Positions 7,620-16,293 of a DNA stretch of 51,712 nt are shown in pieces. The stretch's first letter is position 1. Every line of letters starts with the position of its first letter. The stretch lies in contig CANAQK010000007.1 of the NCBI GenBank assembly GCA_947363605.1, positions 1 to 51,712 of the forward strand, written 5' to 3'. Both the position numbers and the translations under genes were made by a program. The stretch comes from an uncultured Clostridia bacterium (lineage in GTDB: Bacteria > Bacillota > Clostridia > Oscillospirales > Ruminococcaceae). The notes below the pieces were generated by a model. It saw only the letters and a program-made list of their open reading frames with translations. It was not told where the DNA came from and did not search any database.

Positions 7620-9553
7620 TTCAGGTTTTCGCGGGTGTAATCCAATAGCCCTCCGGCCATGAGAATGTCTTTGGCACGGCCCGTCAAATCGTAGTGTACA
7701 GGGATGTCGCAATTTTTCGTTTTATTTTTCAGGATGAGCTGACCGTCGGCCCGGATCACTGCTTTTACATTGGCAAGCTCCAGCTCATCGCCCTGGTCGA
7801 TTTTGTCATAGTCCGCCTCGTCCACAAAGGTCAGCGGGAGGATCCCGGCGTTGATCAGGTTGGAACGGTGGATCCGAGCAAAGGATTTGACTACAACAGC
7901 TTTTACCCCTAAATAGAGAGGAGCCAGCGCTGCGTGTTCGCGGGAAGAACCTTGCCCGTAATTGGCTCCGCCCACAATGATGCTTTGCCCCATTTCCAGT
8001 GCGCGTGCTGGGAAACCTTCGTCACAGACAGTAAAGCAATGCTTGGAGATTTCCGGGATATTGGAGCGCAGCGGAAGGATTTTCGAGCCAGCTGGCATGA
8101 TGTGGTCGGTAGTGATGTTGTCCTCTACTTTTAAAGAGCAGGGGGCAGAAATGCTGTCTGCCAGAGGGGCGGTCTGCGGGTAGGGCTTGATATTCGGGCC
8201 GCGGAGGATTTCCACAGAAACGGCCTCTTCCGGGGAAGCAGGAGGGGTAATCATATTATCGTTGACTGAGAATTTTTCAGGCAGGACGAAATCCGGCATT
8301 TCTCCCAGCACTTCGGAAGGATCTGACAGATAGCCTGTTAAAGCGGAAACGGCCGCGACCTCTGGGCTGACTAAGTATACGCCTGCGTCTTTGGTACCGC
8401 TCCGACCCAGGAAATTACGGTTAAAGGTCCGGAGGGAAACCCCTTTGGAATTGGGGGATTGTCCCATGCCGATACAGGGGCCGCAGGCGCTTTCCAAAAT
8501 CCGCGCGCCAGCGCCTATCAGATCCGACAGCAGCCCAAGATCTGCCATCATCCCCAGCACCTGCTTGGAGCCTGGGGCAATGGACAGGCTGACATCCGGA
8601 TGGCAGGTTTTTCCCCGCAGGATAAAGGCCACCTTCATCATATCCAATAGGGAGGAATTCGTACAGGAGCCGATGCAGACCTGATCCACCTTTAGCTCAC
8701 CCAGATCCCGGATTGTTTTGACATTGTCCGGGCTGTGCGGGCAGGCCGCCATTGGCACCAGAGAGGAAAGGTCGATTTCATAGGTTTCATCATAAACGGC
8801 ATCCGGATCGGGAAGAAGTTCTTCCCAGTCTTCCTCGCGGCCCTGTGCGCGCAAAAATTCCCGTGTGATTTCATCCGAAGGGAAGATAGAGGTTGTTGCG
8901 CCCAATTCCGCGCCCATATTGGTGATCGTGGCGCGTTCCGGGACGGAAAGCGTCTGCACCCCTTCTCCGCCGTACTCGATGATCTTGCCAACGCCTCCTT
9001 TGACGCTGAGCATCCGCAGGATTTCCAGGATGACATCTTTGGCTGCCACCCAGGGATGGAGTTTCCCGGTCAGATTAATCCGCACCATCTCTGGAGTTGT
9101 GATATAGTAGGCACCGCCTCCCATCGCGACAGCGACATCCAGACCGCCCGCCCCGATGGCCAATGATCCGATCCCGCCGGCGGTTGGCGTATGGCTGTCC
9201 GATCCGATCAGGGTTTTGCCCGGTTTTGCGAACCGTTCCAAATGAACCTGATGACAGATCCCATTTCCGGGACGGGAGAAATAAATGCCATGTTTTTTTG
9301 CGCAGGAAGCGATAAAACGATGGTCATCCGCATTTTCAAACCCGGATTGCAGGGTGTTATGATCAATATAAGCAACCGATTTTTCGGTACGTACCTGTTC
9401 TACGCCCATGGCTTCAAATTCCAGGTAGGCCATAGTTCCTGTAGCATCCTGAGTGAGAGTCTGGTCAATTTTCAGCCCGATTTCCAGCCCCTTTTCCAAC
9501 TTCCCGTCTGTCAGATGCGCCAGCAGGATTTTTTGCGCAATCGTTAATCCCAT
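7616..9553 (-). CDS. acn: Aconitate hydratase (short, mitochondrial-like form)
   Basis: Interconverts citrate and isocitrate through a [4Fe-4S] cluster, 645 aa. Cluster ligands are visible at C297 (GSCTNSS) and C357/C360 (ACGPCIG); the spacing fits aconitase. DSHTPTAGG, GSSREHAALAP and the swivel domain at the C-terminus are also present. The open frame reaches back to 9631, but the ATG at 9553 (MGLTIAQKIL) matches the family start and has GGAG 8 nt upstream; the longer form would begin inside the leader. It is transcribed from a strong promoter at 9649-9677 that holds a Rex operator. The downstream TraX-family gene overlaps it by 4 bp. Confidence 0.95.
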   Translation of the reverse strand: MGLTIAQKILLAHLTDGKLEKGLEIGLKIDQTLTQDATGTMAYLEFEAMGVEQVRTEKSVAYIDHNTLQSGFENADDHRFIASCAKKHGIYFSRPGNGICHQVHLERFAKPGKTLIGSDSHTPTAGGIGSLAIGAGGLDVAVAMGGGAYYITTPEMVRINLTGKLHPWVAAKDVILEILRMLSVKGGVGKIIEYGGEGVQTLSVPERATITNMGAELGATTSIFPSDEITREFLRAQGREEDWEELLPDPDAVYDETYEIDLSSLVPMAACPHSPDNVKTIRDLGELKVDQVCIGSCTNSSLLDMMKVAFILRGKTCHPDVSLSIAPGSKQVLGMMADLGLLSDLIGAGARILESACGPCIGMGQSPNSKGVSLRTFNRNFLGRSGTKDAGVYLVSPEVAAVSALTGYLSDPSEVLGEMPDFVLPEKFSVNDNMITPPASPEEAVSVEILRGPNIKPYPQTAPLADSISAPCSLKVEDNITTDHIMPAGSKILPLRSNIPEISKHCFTVCDEGFPARALEMGQSIIVGGANYGQGSSREHAALAPLYLGVKAVVVKSFARIHRSNLINAGILPLTFVDEADYDKIDQGDELELANVKAVIRADGQLILKNKTKNCDIPVHYDLTGRAKDILMAGGLLDYTRENLK

Positions 9554-9648
9554 AAGGTTTGCTCCATCCTCCGCAGCAAAAGTTTCCCTGCGGGAGAGCT
9601 GCGGTAATTCCGCGCAGGCTGTGCTTTTCAAACAGAATATATAAATCT

Positions 9649-9677
9649 ATTGTATAATATTTCACAAACTCTGTCAA
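9649..9677 (-). promoter_or_regulatory. Strong sigma-A promoter of aconitase
   Basis: On the minus strand a perfect TTGACA (9672-9677), a 17-bp spacer and TACAAT (9649-9654). The predicted start near 9642 leaves a leader of about 88 nt before the ATG at 9553. The spacer and -10 are covered by a Rex operator. Confidence 0.85.
9650..9667. promoter_or_regulatory. Predicted Rex operator in the aconitase promoter
   Basis: The 18-bp site TTGTGAAATATTATACAA (minus strand) differs from the classic Rex palindrome TTGTGAAATATTTCACAA at two positions. It fills the spacer and covers the -10, so bound Rex would block RNA polymerase. rex itself is 4 kb away on the same strand. Confidence 0.75.
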
Positions 9678-9991
9678 CATTTATACGACAGAGTCTTCCT
9701 GCTTTTGTATTGATGCGGTTTAAATACCTCATTGAAAGTGAAATTAATTTGCGTATTTTGGATCCGGCAAAGGTTTTCCATCCCGATGTAAGCCCTCCGA
9801 TGTTCGATCAATAGGCCATGAAATACTGGACGTCAGCTTCGGTATCCACAATCATTCGGGTTCCTCCGGTGAATCGGTAAATTCAAATCTTTTTCTCATG
9901 GCTTTTCCTTTTTTCGATTGTTTTACAGCAATTTTATTGTAACTATATGATTTTAAGCATTTATTGACTACCGGTACGCTGGAATTTATTA
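9678..9991. other. Intergenic region without a recognisable gene
   Basis: About 310 bp between the aconitase promoter and the galM-like terminator. On the minus strand several short frames are broken by stops: MRKRFEFTDSPEEPE overlaps MIVDTEADVQYFM, and a longer stretch follows in another frame (about 9693-9815). This could be the relic of a small gene, but I recognise no family. The rest is AT-rich with no clear promoter or repeat. Confidence 0.3.
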
Positions 9992-10028
9992 GAAAAATCC
10001 GAAACCTGGAAAACAGGCTTCGGATTTC
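9992..10028 (-). terminator. Terminator after the aldose-1-epimerase-like gene
   Basis: On the minus strand AATCCGAAGCCTG / CAGGTTTCGGATT (13 bp, one G-T pair, short loop) followed by TTTTTCT, immediately after the stop at 10036. It ends the sbcD-sbcC-comEA-like-epimerase transcript. Confidence 0.85.
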
Positions 10029-10035
10029 AGTTTGC

Positions 10036-10917
10036 CTACATTGGGCGGATCATTAGGTTATAATGCTGCTCTTCGCCGGGTTCCAGATGCTTCACGCCCC
10101 GCTTCTGGCTGAATTCATCCGATTCGTCGCTGCAAACAGCCATCCCGCACCAAGGCTCGATGCAGAGGAAAGGGGCTTCCGCTTTGATCGGCGTCCAGAA
10201 AGCAATAAAATCAAAATCGCCGAATTCCACCTCGACACCGCGGCCGGTAACACTGCTGAGCAGACGAACCCGGTTGGATTTGGGGTTGTCCATTATAATG
10301 GCGTCCTGATCGAAGTAAGAATATTTTAAAGGAAGTTTCTGTTCATTTTTCAGATAGCTCACCCGGTTTTCTACATTGATTTGATTTTTTTCGAAATCAA
10401 ATACCGGGCAGTCTGCTGTTTCCGGTTCAGAAAATTCCAGGTAATAATCCTCGAAGCCGCCTTGGGCATCCAACGGCACCCGGAAAGCAGGATGTGCGCC
10501 GAAGCAGTAATCCATAGGTTTTTCATCCAGATTTTCGAAGCTGTAGCGGATACGAAGCCCGTCCGTGTCCAGTTTATAAGAAAGCTTCGCACTGAATTTA
10601 TAGGGATATACTTTGAGGGTTTCCGAATTATAGGTATAAACAAATGAAACTTCGGTTTCATTCCGGTCTATTACAGCAAAATCCACTGTCCGGCAGAACC
10701 CGTGCTTGCTCATATGGTATTCCTGTCCATCAATGGTCGTGGTATCGTTGCGGAGATTGCCGACAATTGGGAACAGGAAAGGGGAGGACTTCGCCCAGTA
10801 TTTTGGATCCTCCTGCCACATATATTCTTCACCCTCGGCATTTTTGAGGGAAATGAGCTCTGCACCGACGCTGTCCAGTTTTGCGGAAACAGAACCGGTT
10901 TTCAATCCAATAATCAT
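10036..10917 (-). CDS. Aldose 1-epimerase family protein (LacX-like)
   Basis: Predicted sugar mutarotase-like protein of 293 aa with the galactose-mutarotase beta-sandwich pattern: N-terminal SVGAELISLKNAEGEEYMWQ, PFLFPIVGNLRND, a core histidine in HGFCR and a second in FGAHPAFRVP. The short form without further domains matches the LacX subgroup, whose physiological substrate is not well known. It is the last gene of the sbcDC transcript, 41 bp after the ComEA-like gene, with GGAG upstream of the ATG at 10917. A functional link to DNA repair is not evident. Confidence 0.85.
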   Translation of the reverse strand: MIIGLKTGSVSAKLDSVGAELISLKNAEGEEYMWQEDPKYWAKSSPFLFPIVGNLRNDTTTIDGQEYHMSKHGFCRTVDFAVIDRNETEVSFVYTYNSETLKVYPYKFSAKLSYKLDTDGLRIRYSFENLDEKPMDYCFGAHPAFRVPLDAQGGFEDYYLEFSEPETADCPVFDFEKNQINVENRVSYLKNEQKLPLKYSYFDQDAIIMDNPKSNRVRLLSSVTGRGVEVEFGDFDFIAFWTPIKAEAPFLCIEPWCGMAVCSDESDEFSQKRGVKHLEPGEEQHYNLMIRPM

Positions 10918-10958
10918 AACAATCTTGCTCCTTTTTACAATATTATCTGAAACGGCCT

Positions 10959-11756
10959 TTAAACCGTTAACCGATGTTGAATGGCGGCAAATTTCTTTTC
11001 CCCGATGCCGCTAACCAGCATGATTTCTTCGATTGAGTTAAACCCGCCGGCGGCATCCCGGAAATCAATAATCCGCTGAGCTAAAACTTCGCCGATCCCA
11101 TCCAGCGTGCAGAGCTGTTCCAGTGAAGCTGTGTTCAAATTTACAATCCCGTCCCATTCCGGTTCGGGCTCTTCCGGTTCCTCAGGAAAATCCGGTTCCT
11201 CAGGTTCCGGATCAGCCCAGTCAGGCTCCTCCGGCGCGGAGGGAGTTTCTTCCGGGGGATCATAAAAGGAGGATGGGTCTTCATATTCGATATAAATTTT
11301 GGATGAGGTATTGGCGGGCGGTTTCGAGGATACTTGCGGCTTGGACGAAACGGAAGGCTTGGATGAAGTTGAAGCCTGCGGCTTTGAGGAGGAAACCGGC
11401 GGCCGGGAGGAAGCTGTCCGTGAGGAGGTCGGCGGCTGGGAGGAAGTAGTTTCTACCGGATCAGGAGTAGAGGGAGAAAAAACCGGAATTTCCTCCGGGC
11501 TTTCCTTCGGGGCAGAATCGGTTTCATGGGAAATGGAAGACGGCGGCATTTCTGCCGGAGGATCGCTGGAAACCGGGACAGGCTCTGCGCTGGGAGCTGC
11601 CAAGGAGGTGACAGTCGAGCTTTCCTCCTCCCAATAGATATACTCGCGGGGCAGTTCGCCTGGAGAAAGCCGTTCTGCGGAAAGAAAGATTAACGTCCCC
11701 AAGAAAAATAAGGGAAGCATCATCGTAAAGAAAAATTCAAGCTTGTCTTTATCCAT
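10959..11756 (-). CDS. Membrane-anchored ComEA-like helix-hairpin-helix protein with low-complexity linker
   Basis: 265 aa. Residues about 7-26 form a single N-terminal membrane helix. Residues about 45-150 are Ser/Pro/Thr/Lys-rich with repeated SSKP units. Residues about 155-200 are an acidic Pro/Glu stretch. The C-terminal 62 residues form a double helix-hairpin-helix DNA-binding module (GIVNLNTASLEQLCTLDGIG, then VSGIGEKKFAAIQ). This is the ComEA DNA-binding module, but the SLBB domain normally found between membrane and HhH is absent and replaced by the linker. Start set at the ATG at 11756 (GGCGG 10 nt upstream) rather than the TTG two codons earlier. It follows sbcC by 17 bp. Likely a surface DNA receptor; competence partners ComEC/ComFA are not in the window. 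Confidence 0.8.
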   Translation of the reverse strand: MDKDKLEFFFTMMLPLFFLGTLIFLSAERLSPGELPREYIYWEEESSTVTSLAAPSAEPVPVSSDPPAEMPPSSISHETDSAPKESPEEIPVFSPSTPDPVETTSSQPPTSSRTASSRPPVSSSKPQASTSSKPSVSSKPQVSSKPPANTSSKIYIEYEDPSSFYDPPEETPSAPEEPDWADPEPEEPDFPEEPEEPEPEWDGIVNLNTASLEQLCTLDGIGEVLAQRIIDFRDAAGGFNSIEEIMLVSGIGEKKFAAIQHRLTV

Positions 11757-11773
11757 AATCAAAAACCGCCTTT

Positions 11774-14686
11774 TCAGAGTTCAAGCTGGATGGAACTGCC
11801 CTGTGGAGCCTGCAAAACGTTGACCTTGGCTGGGATTTTTTCTTTTAGTTCCCGCACATGGGAAATAATACCGATATAACGTCCGGTGGATTTCAGCTGC
11901 TGTAAGCAGTCGATGGCCTGTTCCAGCGAAGTTTCATCCAATGAACCAAAACCCTCGTCAATAAACATCGTATTGATTTCAATCCCGCCGGAATTTTGGC
12001 TGATGATGTCTGCCAGACCCAGCGCCAGTGCCAATGCGATTTTAAAGCTCTCACCTCCGGACAGGGTATTTACGTGCCGGGCTTTTCCGGTGTGAGCATC
12101 AAACACTTCAAGGGCCAGGCCGGAAGACTTGTTCCCTTTTTCACGATCGGTTCTTCTATTCAAAGTATATCTTGAATTGCTTATTTGTTCAAGTCTTAAA
12201 TTTGCGTTTTGAATCACATCCGAAAAAAAGGCTGCCAGGACATAGCGTTCAAAGTTGATGCGGTCGCTGAACTTTCCGCCGGCGATATCTGCATAACGTT
12301 GACGATAGTTATAAATTGCGGTAAGTTCTTCGCTTTTTTTCCAGCCTTCGGTCAGCTTTTTCAGGATATCCCGGTTGATCAGCAGCCGCTTTGTGAGCTG
12401 GTCAGACTGTGCGGACATCTCTGCAAGCTGCTGGGAGAGGGCTTGATATTTTGTTTCCGCAGCAGGGAGATCAACAGGCGAAATTCCCGAAAGCTGTTCT
12501 GTCAAGCTGTCGAGGATTCCCTGGTTTTGGGAGAACAGCCGATGGAATTCAGCGGCTTCCTGTTCGAACTGGGGAAGGGAGGGGAGCAGCTTTTTCTGTT
12601 CCTCATAAAGCTCCCGGTTCATCCCTAGTGTACGAGAGAGATTGGAGAAGTTTTGATAATTTTCCTCCTTCCTTTTTTCTGCATCGACGATTCGATCCGA
12701 TATTTGAAGGAGTGCTTCCGCAATCCGCCCTGAATTAACCTGTAAAGTGTTTTTGCTTTTCATTAAATCCGCATAATTCTTCTGGATCCACCGCATTTCA
12801 GATTCTATATCTGCTGTTTTTTGGCGGTGAATACAGGGGAAATCGTCCGGATAGTTTTCCCGCTCAATTATATCTGTTAAGGTATTTAGCTTTTCAGATA
12901 TTCCTGCTTGTTTCTGCACATTTTGACGGATTTCCTCCTCTAAATCCGCTGGATTTGGAAGCTGTAGCCCTTCTGTTAGCTTAGAAAAGGAATGTTTCAG
13001 CTCTCGAATTTGATCCTCCAGATCGGATTCTTCCCGAACCAGAAAATTTACCGAGTCGGAAAAATCATCTGTCGGAAATCCATTCTCTGATAGGAACTGG
13101 CGGCAGGCGCCTTCCTGCTCTTTTAGCCTGCTCGCAGCCAGGTCATAATCCATTTTGATAGTTTCCAATTCCTCGGCCCGCACAGGATGGAGAGGGGGCC
13201 TGGCTGGAACTGGATGCTCGGTAGAACCGCATACTGGGCAGGGAAATTTTTCCTTCAGCTGTCCAGCAAGAAAATAGGCTTGGCTGTCCAAAAAGTCCTG
13301 CATCCCTTTTCGATAGACTCGATCTTTTTCCAGGAATTTTAATTTATATTGGTTAAATATTGCGATTTTTTGCTGCAGTTTCCGAATTAAGTCCCGGCGT
13401 TTTTCCCGTTCTGCCTGCTGTTCTTTTAAAAGGAGAGCCTTCTTTTGACGGGCGAATAAGACGGCTTGTTCATTCAATGAATATTGTTCCTGTAATTTTT
13501 CTTCTTTATTTGTGCAGGCCTGTTTCCATTCGTGAAAGCGCGCGTATTCCGAAGCAAGACGCTCCGCCTCCTTGGCCAAATCCGGAAGACGGTTTTGATC
13601 TTCCTCTGACTGAGCGGCTTGCTTGTAGCATTCCTTCAGGTTTCGTTCGTTTTCGGCCTGTTCTATTTGAAGCTGCTCCCGACGGCGGAGCAGTTCTGAA
13701 AGCTCTTTCCGGGCGCGAAGAAGCCCCTGCTCATAGATGGAAAGCTCGCGGATGCTGGTAAGCTGGGTAATCTGCCGTTCCAGGGCCTGGATGCGGGGCT
13801 GTTCATTTTGAAAGGAGTGATGTTTTTCTTCTGCGCGTTTCAACAGCTGGAATTTACGGTCGATTTCCCGGATGTAGGGCAGATTAATTTCCTCTTTTTG
13901 AGCCGTAAGCTGACAGATCTGTTGTTCAGCGGCGGATTGTAGCTTCGATTCCGTTTTCACTTCTTCTTCCAAAAGCTGAAGAAGGGAAGGGTAATCCACT
14001 GAATCCTGGCAGCAGCTTTGAGCCAGGGCGGTGTCTGGATCGCAGAGGATTTGTCCTCGATAGGCGTCGCAACGAGCCAACTGATTATCAACCTCCGCCT
14101 CCATCCGGGCTGCATTCAGGCGGAGCTGCTCGGAAAAAGAGGATAAGCGTTCGGTAGAAAAAATTTTTCGTAAGGTTTTTTGTTTTTCGCCGGCGTCGTC
14201 CGAAAGGAATTTACGAAATTCACCTTGGGGCAGCATGACAATTTTTCGGAATTGATCGGCATTCAGGCCCAGGATTTCTTCTATTTTCCGAGTGACAGCG
14301 GCGGTCCCGGATAAAACCTCACCGTTTTCAAAGTAGAGCCAGGCGGAAGAAGAAGGATCCTTGACGATGTTGCCGTTCCTTTTCTTCCGAAGCTGTATGG
14401 GCTCCCGGCGGACTGTATAACGGATTCCATGGATCAGGAAGGTATATTCGGCATAGCATAAGGCTTCAGAGGAAGCAAAATCACTTTTGAAATTTTCGGT
14501 TTCCCGTACGGTCCCGCTGGCCGTACCATATAAGGCAAAAGCGATTGCATCGAACAGGGTGGTTTTTCCGCTTCCGGTTTTTCCGGAAATCAAAAAAAGC
14601 CTTTCGTTTTCCAACAAGGTGAAGTCCAAATCCTGCGGCTCGGCAAAAGGGCCGAAAGCTTCCAGCTTCAAACGGATCGGAATCAT
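11774..14686 (-). CDS. sbcC: Exonuclease subunit SbcC (Rad50-like SMC ATPase)
   Basis: ATPase subunit of the SbcCD (Mre11-Rad50 type) nuclease that opens hairpins and trims blocked DNA ends, 970 aa. Walker A GKTGSGKTT is at 35-43, long coiled coils flank a zinc hook CPVCGS near residue 480, and the C-terminal lobe has the signature LSGGESFKIALALALGLADI and Walker B FIDEGFGSLDE. The ATG at 14686 overlaps the sbcD stop in ATGA. Length is usual for a Firmicutes SbcC. Confidence 0.96.
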   Translation of the reverse strand: MIPIRLKLEAFGPFAEPQDLDFTLLENERLFLISGKTGSGKTTLFDAIAFALYGTASGTVRETENFKSDFASSEALCYAEYTFLIHGIRYTVRREPIQLRKKRNGNIVKDPSSSAWLYFENGEVLSGTAAVTRKIEEILGLNADQFRKIVMLPQGEFRKFLSDDAGEKQKTLRKIFSTERLSSFSEQLRLNAARMEAEVDNQLARCDAYRGQILCDPDTALAQSCCQDSVDYPSLLQLLEEEVKTESKLQSAAEQQICQLTAQKEEINLPYIREIDRKFQLLKRAEEKHHSFQNEQPRIQALERQITQLTSIRELSIYEQGLLRARKELSELLRRREQLQIEQAENERNLKECYKQAAQSEEDQNRLPDLAKEAERLASEYARFHEWKQACTNKEEKLQEQYSLNEQAVLFARQKKALLLKEQQAEREKRRDLIRKLQQKIAIFNQYKLKFLEKDRVYRKGMQDFLDSQAYFLAGQLKEKFPCPVCGSTEHPVPARPPLHPVRAEELETIKMDYDLAASRLKEQEGACRQFLSENGFPTDDFSDSVNFLVREESDLEDQIRELKHSFSKLTEGLQLPNPADLEEEIRQNVQKQAGISEKLNTLTDIIERENYPDDFPCIHRQKTADIESEMRWIQKNYADLMKSKNTLQVNSGRIAEALLQISDRIVDAEKRKEENYQNFSNLSRTLGMNRELYEEQKKLLPSLPQFEQEAAEFHRLFSQNQGILDSLTEQLSGISPVDLPAAETKYQALSQQLAEMSAQSDQLTKRLLINRDILKKLTEGWKKSEELTAIYNYRQRYADIAGGKFSDRINFERYVLAAFFSDVIQNANLRLEQISNSRYTLNRRTDREKGNKSSGLALEVFDAHTGKARHVNTLSGGESFKIALALALGLADIISQNSGGIEINTMFIDEGFGSLDETSLEQAIDCLQQLKSTGRYIGIISHVRELKEKIPAKVNVLQAPQGSSIQLEL

Positions 14687-15864
14687 CGCAGAACCCTCCT
14701 TTCTTCTGCTAAATCCACCGCAGCTTCGCTTTGCGCAAGGGTTTCCGCAAGATAAGCAGAATCAGATTCCGGAAGCTCCTCCTGCGTTGTATGCCGGTAA
14801 AAATCGGCAAACAGGGAGATCGGATCCATTTTTCGAAGCTGGAGTTTCCGGGAAAGCAGCTCTTTGGCTCGAACGGCAGTTTGGTTGATGTATTTCAGCC
14901 CAATACAGTTGGGGAAACGGCCTTTCAAATGGGAAATGGCGTTCAGGATGGCTGCAGGGTCTGTCAAATGAAGGAAGATATAGTCTTCCGAGCCCGGATA
15001 TTGATTTGGATCCATCAGCTCTTCGAAGCTGCCCTCTAGGATCCGGACATCCCGCGCCGGTGGGAGGGATTCCCAGGCAACAGAGGGAGGCATCCCCTTC
15101 TCCAATTCTACAACCTGAAAGCTTTTTTCCTGATGAGCTTCATCAATCGAATATTTCAGCGGGGAGCCGGAGTACCAGATTTGTCTGCCGCCCGCCCTTC
15201 GCCGGGAATGCAGATGCCCAAGGGCTACATAATCGAATTCCAGAAACGGCGCTGCGTTGACCTGCTCGCTCCCGCCTACCTGAGCGTCGGAGAGCAGGCC
15301 GTTTTCCGCTGAGCTTTCTCTGTTTTCCATACAGGAAAAAAATCCATGCGCGATCAGGATATTGATCCGGCTTTTATCCATCTTCTCAAGCGATGGCTTG
15401 GTATAATGGTTGATGGCTTCCTCCAGCCGCCGGATCGGCACATCCGGGAAAAAGCGGCGGACGTCATGGGCTTCCAGATAGGGGAGGAGATAAAAATCCG
15501 CTTCCCGGAAAGGGATTTTGGTTATACTTTCTTTTAAATGTCCTGCGATATGAAGCCCCTCTTTTTCCAAAAGGCTGCTCCCGAAGGAAAGACGTTCGCG
15601 CGAATCATGGTTGCCGGCGATTACAAAGGTTTCAATCCCCAGTTCCAGTACGATTTGAGATAAGATCTCGCTGCAAAGAGAGACTGCTTCTCTGGAGGGG
15701 ACTGAGCGGTCATATAGATCGCCGGCAATCACCAGCGCGTCGGGGCGGATTTCTTCCAGCCGGCGGACGAACCGGAGAAACCAGTCCCGCTGATCCTCCA
15801 GCAGGGAATAATCGTTTAGGTTTTTGCCGATATGCCAATCGGCAGTATGGACAAGCTTCATCAT
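14683..15864 (-). CDS. sbcD: Exonuclease subunit SbcD (Mre11-like nuclease)
   Basis: Metallophosphoesterase nuclease subunit of SbcCD, 393 aa. Metal-binding motifs are in order: HTADWHIGK, IAGDLYDR, IAGNHDSRERL and ALGHLHSRR. The start is ATGATG at 15864/15861; GAGG lies 6-9 nt upstream, so either ATG is possible. First gene of a four-gene transcript, with a MITE-like element ending 17 bp upstream of the ATG. Confidence 0.96.
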   Translation of the reverse strand: MMKLVHTADWHIGKNLNDYSLLEDQRDWFLRFVRRLEEIRPDALVIAGDLYDRSVPSREAVSLCSEILSQIVLELGIETFVIAGNHDSRERLSFGSSLLEKEGLHIAGHLKESITKIPFREADFYLLPYLEAHDVRRFFPDVPIRRLEEAINHYTKPSLEKMDKSRINILIAHGFFSCMENRESSAENGLLSDAQVGGSEQVNAAPFLEFDYVALGHLHSRRRAGGRQIWYSGSPLKYSIDEAHQEKSFQVVELEKGMPPSVAWESLPPARDVRILEGSFEELMDPNQYPGSEDYIFLHLTDPAAILNAISHLKGRFPNCIGLKYINQTAVRAKELLSRKLQLRKMDPISLFADFYRHTTQEELPESDSAYLAETLAQSEAAVDLAEERRVLR

Positions 15865-15880
15865 AAAGTGCCTCTTTCTT

Positions 15881-16031
15881 AGAGCCTGTTCAAGATCTCA
15901 GCGTGTACGGGATGGCAGATGGATTTTTTTGCCCGGCAAGGCCATCCTTGCCGGATCACGAGGATTTTTAACGCAGTCAGAGCGGAAAATACACCGCCAA
16001 GACCTACGCCGAGAGATTTTAAACGGGCTCT
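15881..16031. mobile_element. MITE-like element, copy 1, upstream of sbcD
   Basis: 151 bp with ends AGAGCCTGTT and GGGCTCT. The inverse complement of 23168-23329 matches it almost throughout: the outer segments are near identical, and the second copy carries about 11 extra bases in the middle. Internal hairpin-rich sequence has no coding capacity. No clear target-site duplication. It separates sbcD from the small Cys-rich gene, so it sits where the sbcD promoter would be. Confidence 0.8.
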
Positions 16032-16090
16032 TAGGTAATGCTTGATCCTATTCTACCGCATTGGGTATAAAAACTCAAACTCTTTTCATA

Positions 16091-16126
16091 AGAATAAGGG
16101 GACGGCGCTTCGCCGTCCCCTTATTC
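16091..16126 (-). terminator. Long perfect hairpin after the small Cys-rich gene
   Basis: A 17-bp perfect stem, AGAATAAGGGGACGGCG and its complement, around a tiny loop, 17 bp after the stop at 16144. The stem is self-symmetrical, so it could act on both strands; the T tract is poor. Confidence 0.65.
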
Positions 16127-16143
16127 TGCTGGTTGGATTTTTA

Positions 16144-16293
16144 TTAGCAGCAGGTGTTGTTGTTGCAGCCACAGTTGCAGCCACAATTGCAGCCACAGCC
16201 GTTGTTATTGCCGCCGCAGCAGATCAAAAGCAGGATAATGATAAGTATCCAGCTGCAGTTGCCACCAAATCCACCAAAGTTGTTACCACACAT
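16144..16293 (-). CDS. Small Cys/Gly/Asn-rich membrane protein
   Basis: 49 aa: a Gly/Asn start (MCGNNFGGFGGNC), one hydrophobic helix (WILIIILLLI, about residues 15-24), then a tail of CGC/CNC units with ten cysteines. Start at 16293 is set by a near-perfect AAGGAGG 9 nt upstream. The pattern resembles small cysteine-rich and YjcZ-like proteins common in spore-forming Firmicutes, some linked to the spore coat, but I cannot name a family with certainty. A possible forespore-type promoter lies at 16327-16356. It is flanked by its own terminator and is probably monocistronic. Function unknown. Confidence 0.7.
   Translation of the reverse strand: MCGNNFGGFGGNCSWILIIILLLICCGGNNNGCGCNCGCNCGCNNNTCC

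Noticed and set aside
9554-9631. N-terminal extension of aconitase to 9631
   Set aside because: It has no match to the family, would begin in the leader a few bases from the transcription start, and the ATG at 9553 has a ribosome site.
11123-11637. Glu/Gly-rich plus-strand frames opposite the ComEA-like gene
   Set aside because: They arise from the complement of the Ser/Pro repeat region and lack start signals.
16141-16210. Repeats of about 12 bp (GCAGCCACA units) that might suggest a CRISPR or tandem array
   Set aside because: They are the coding repeats of the CGC/CNC tail, with no spacers.
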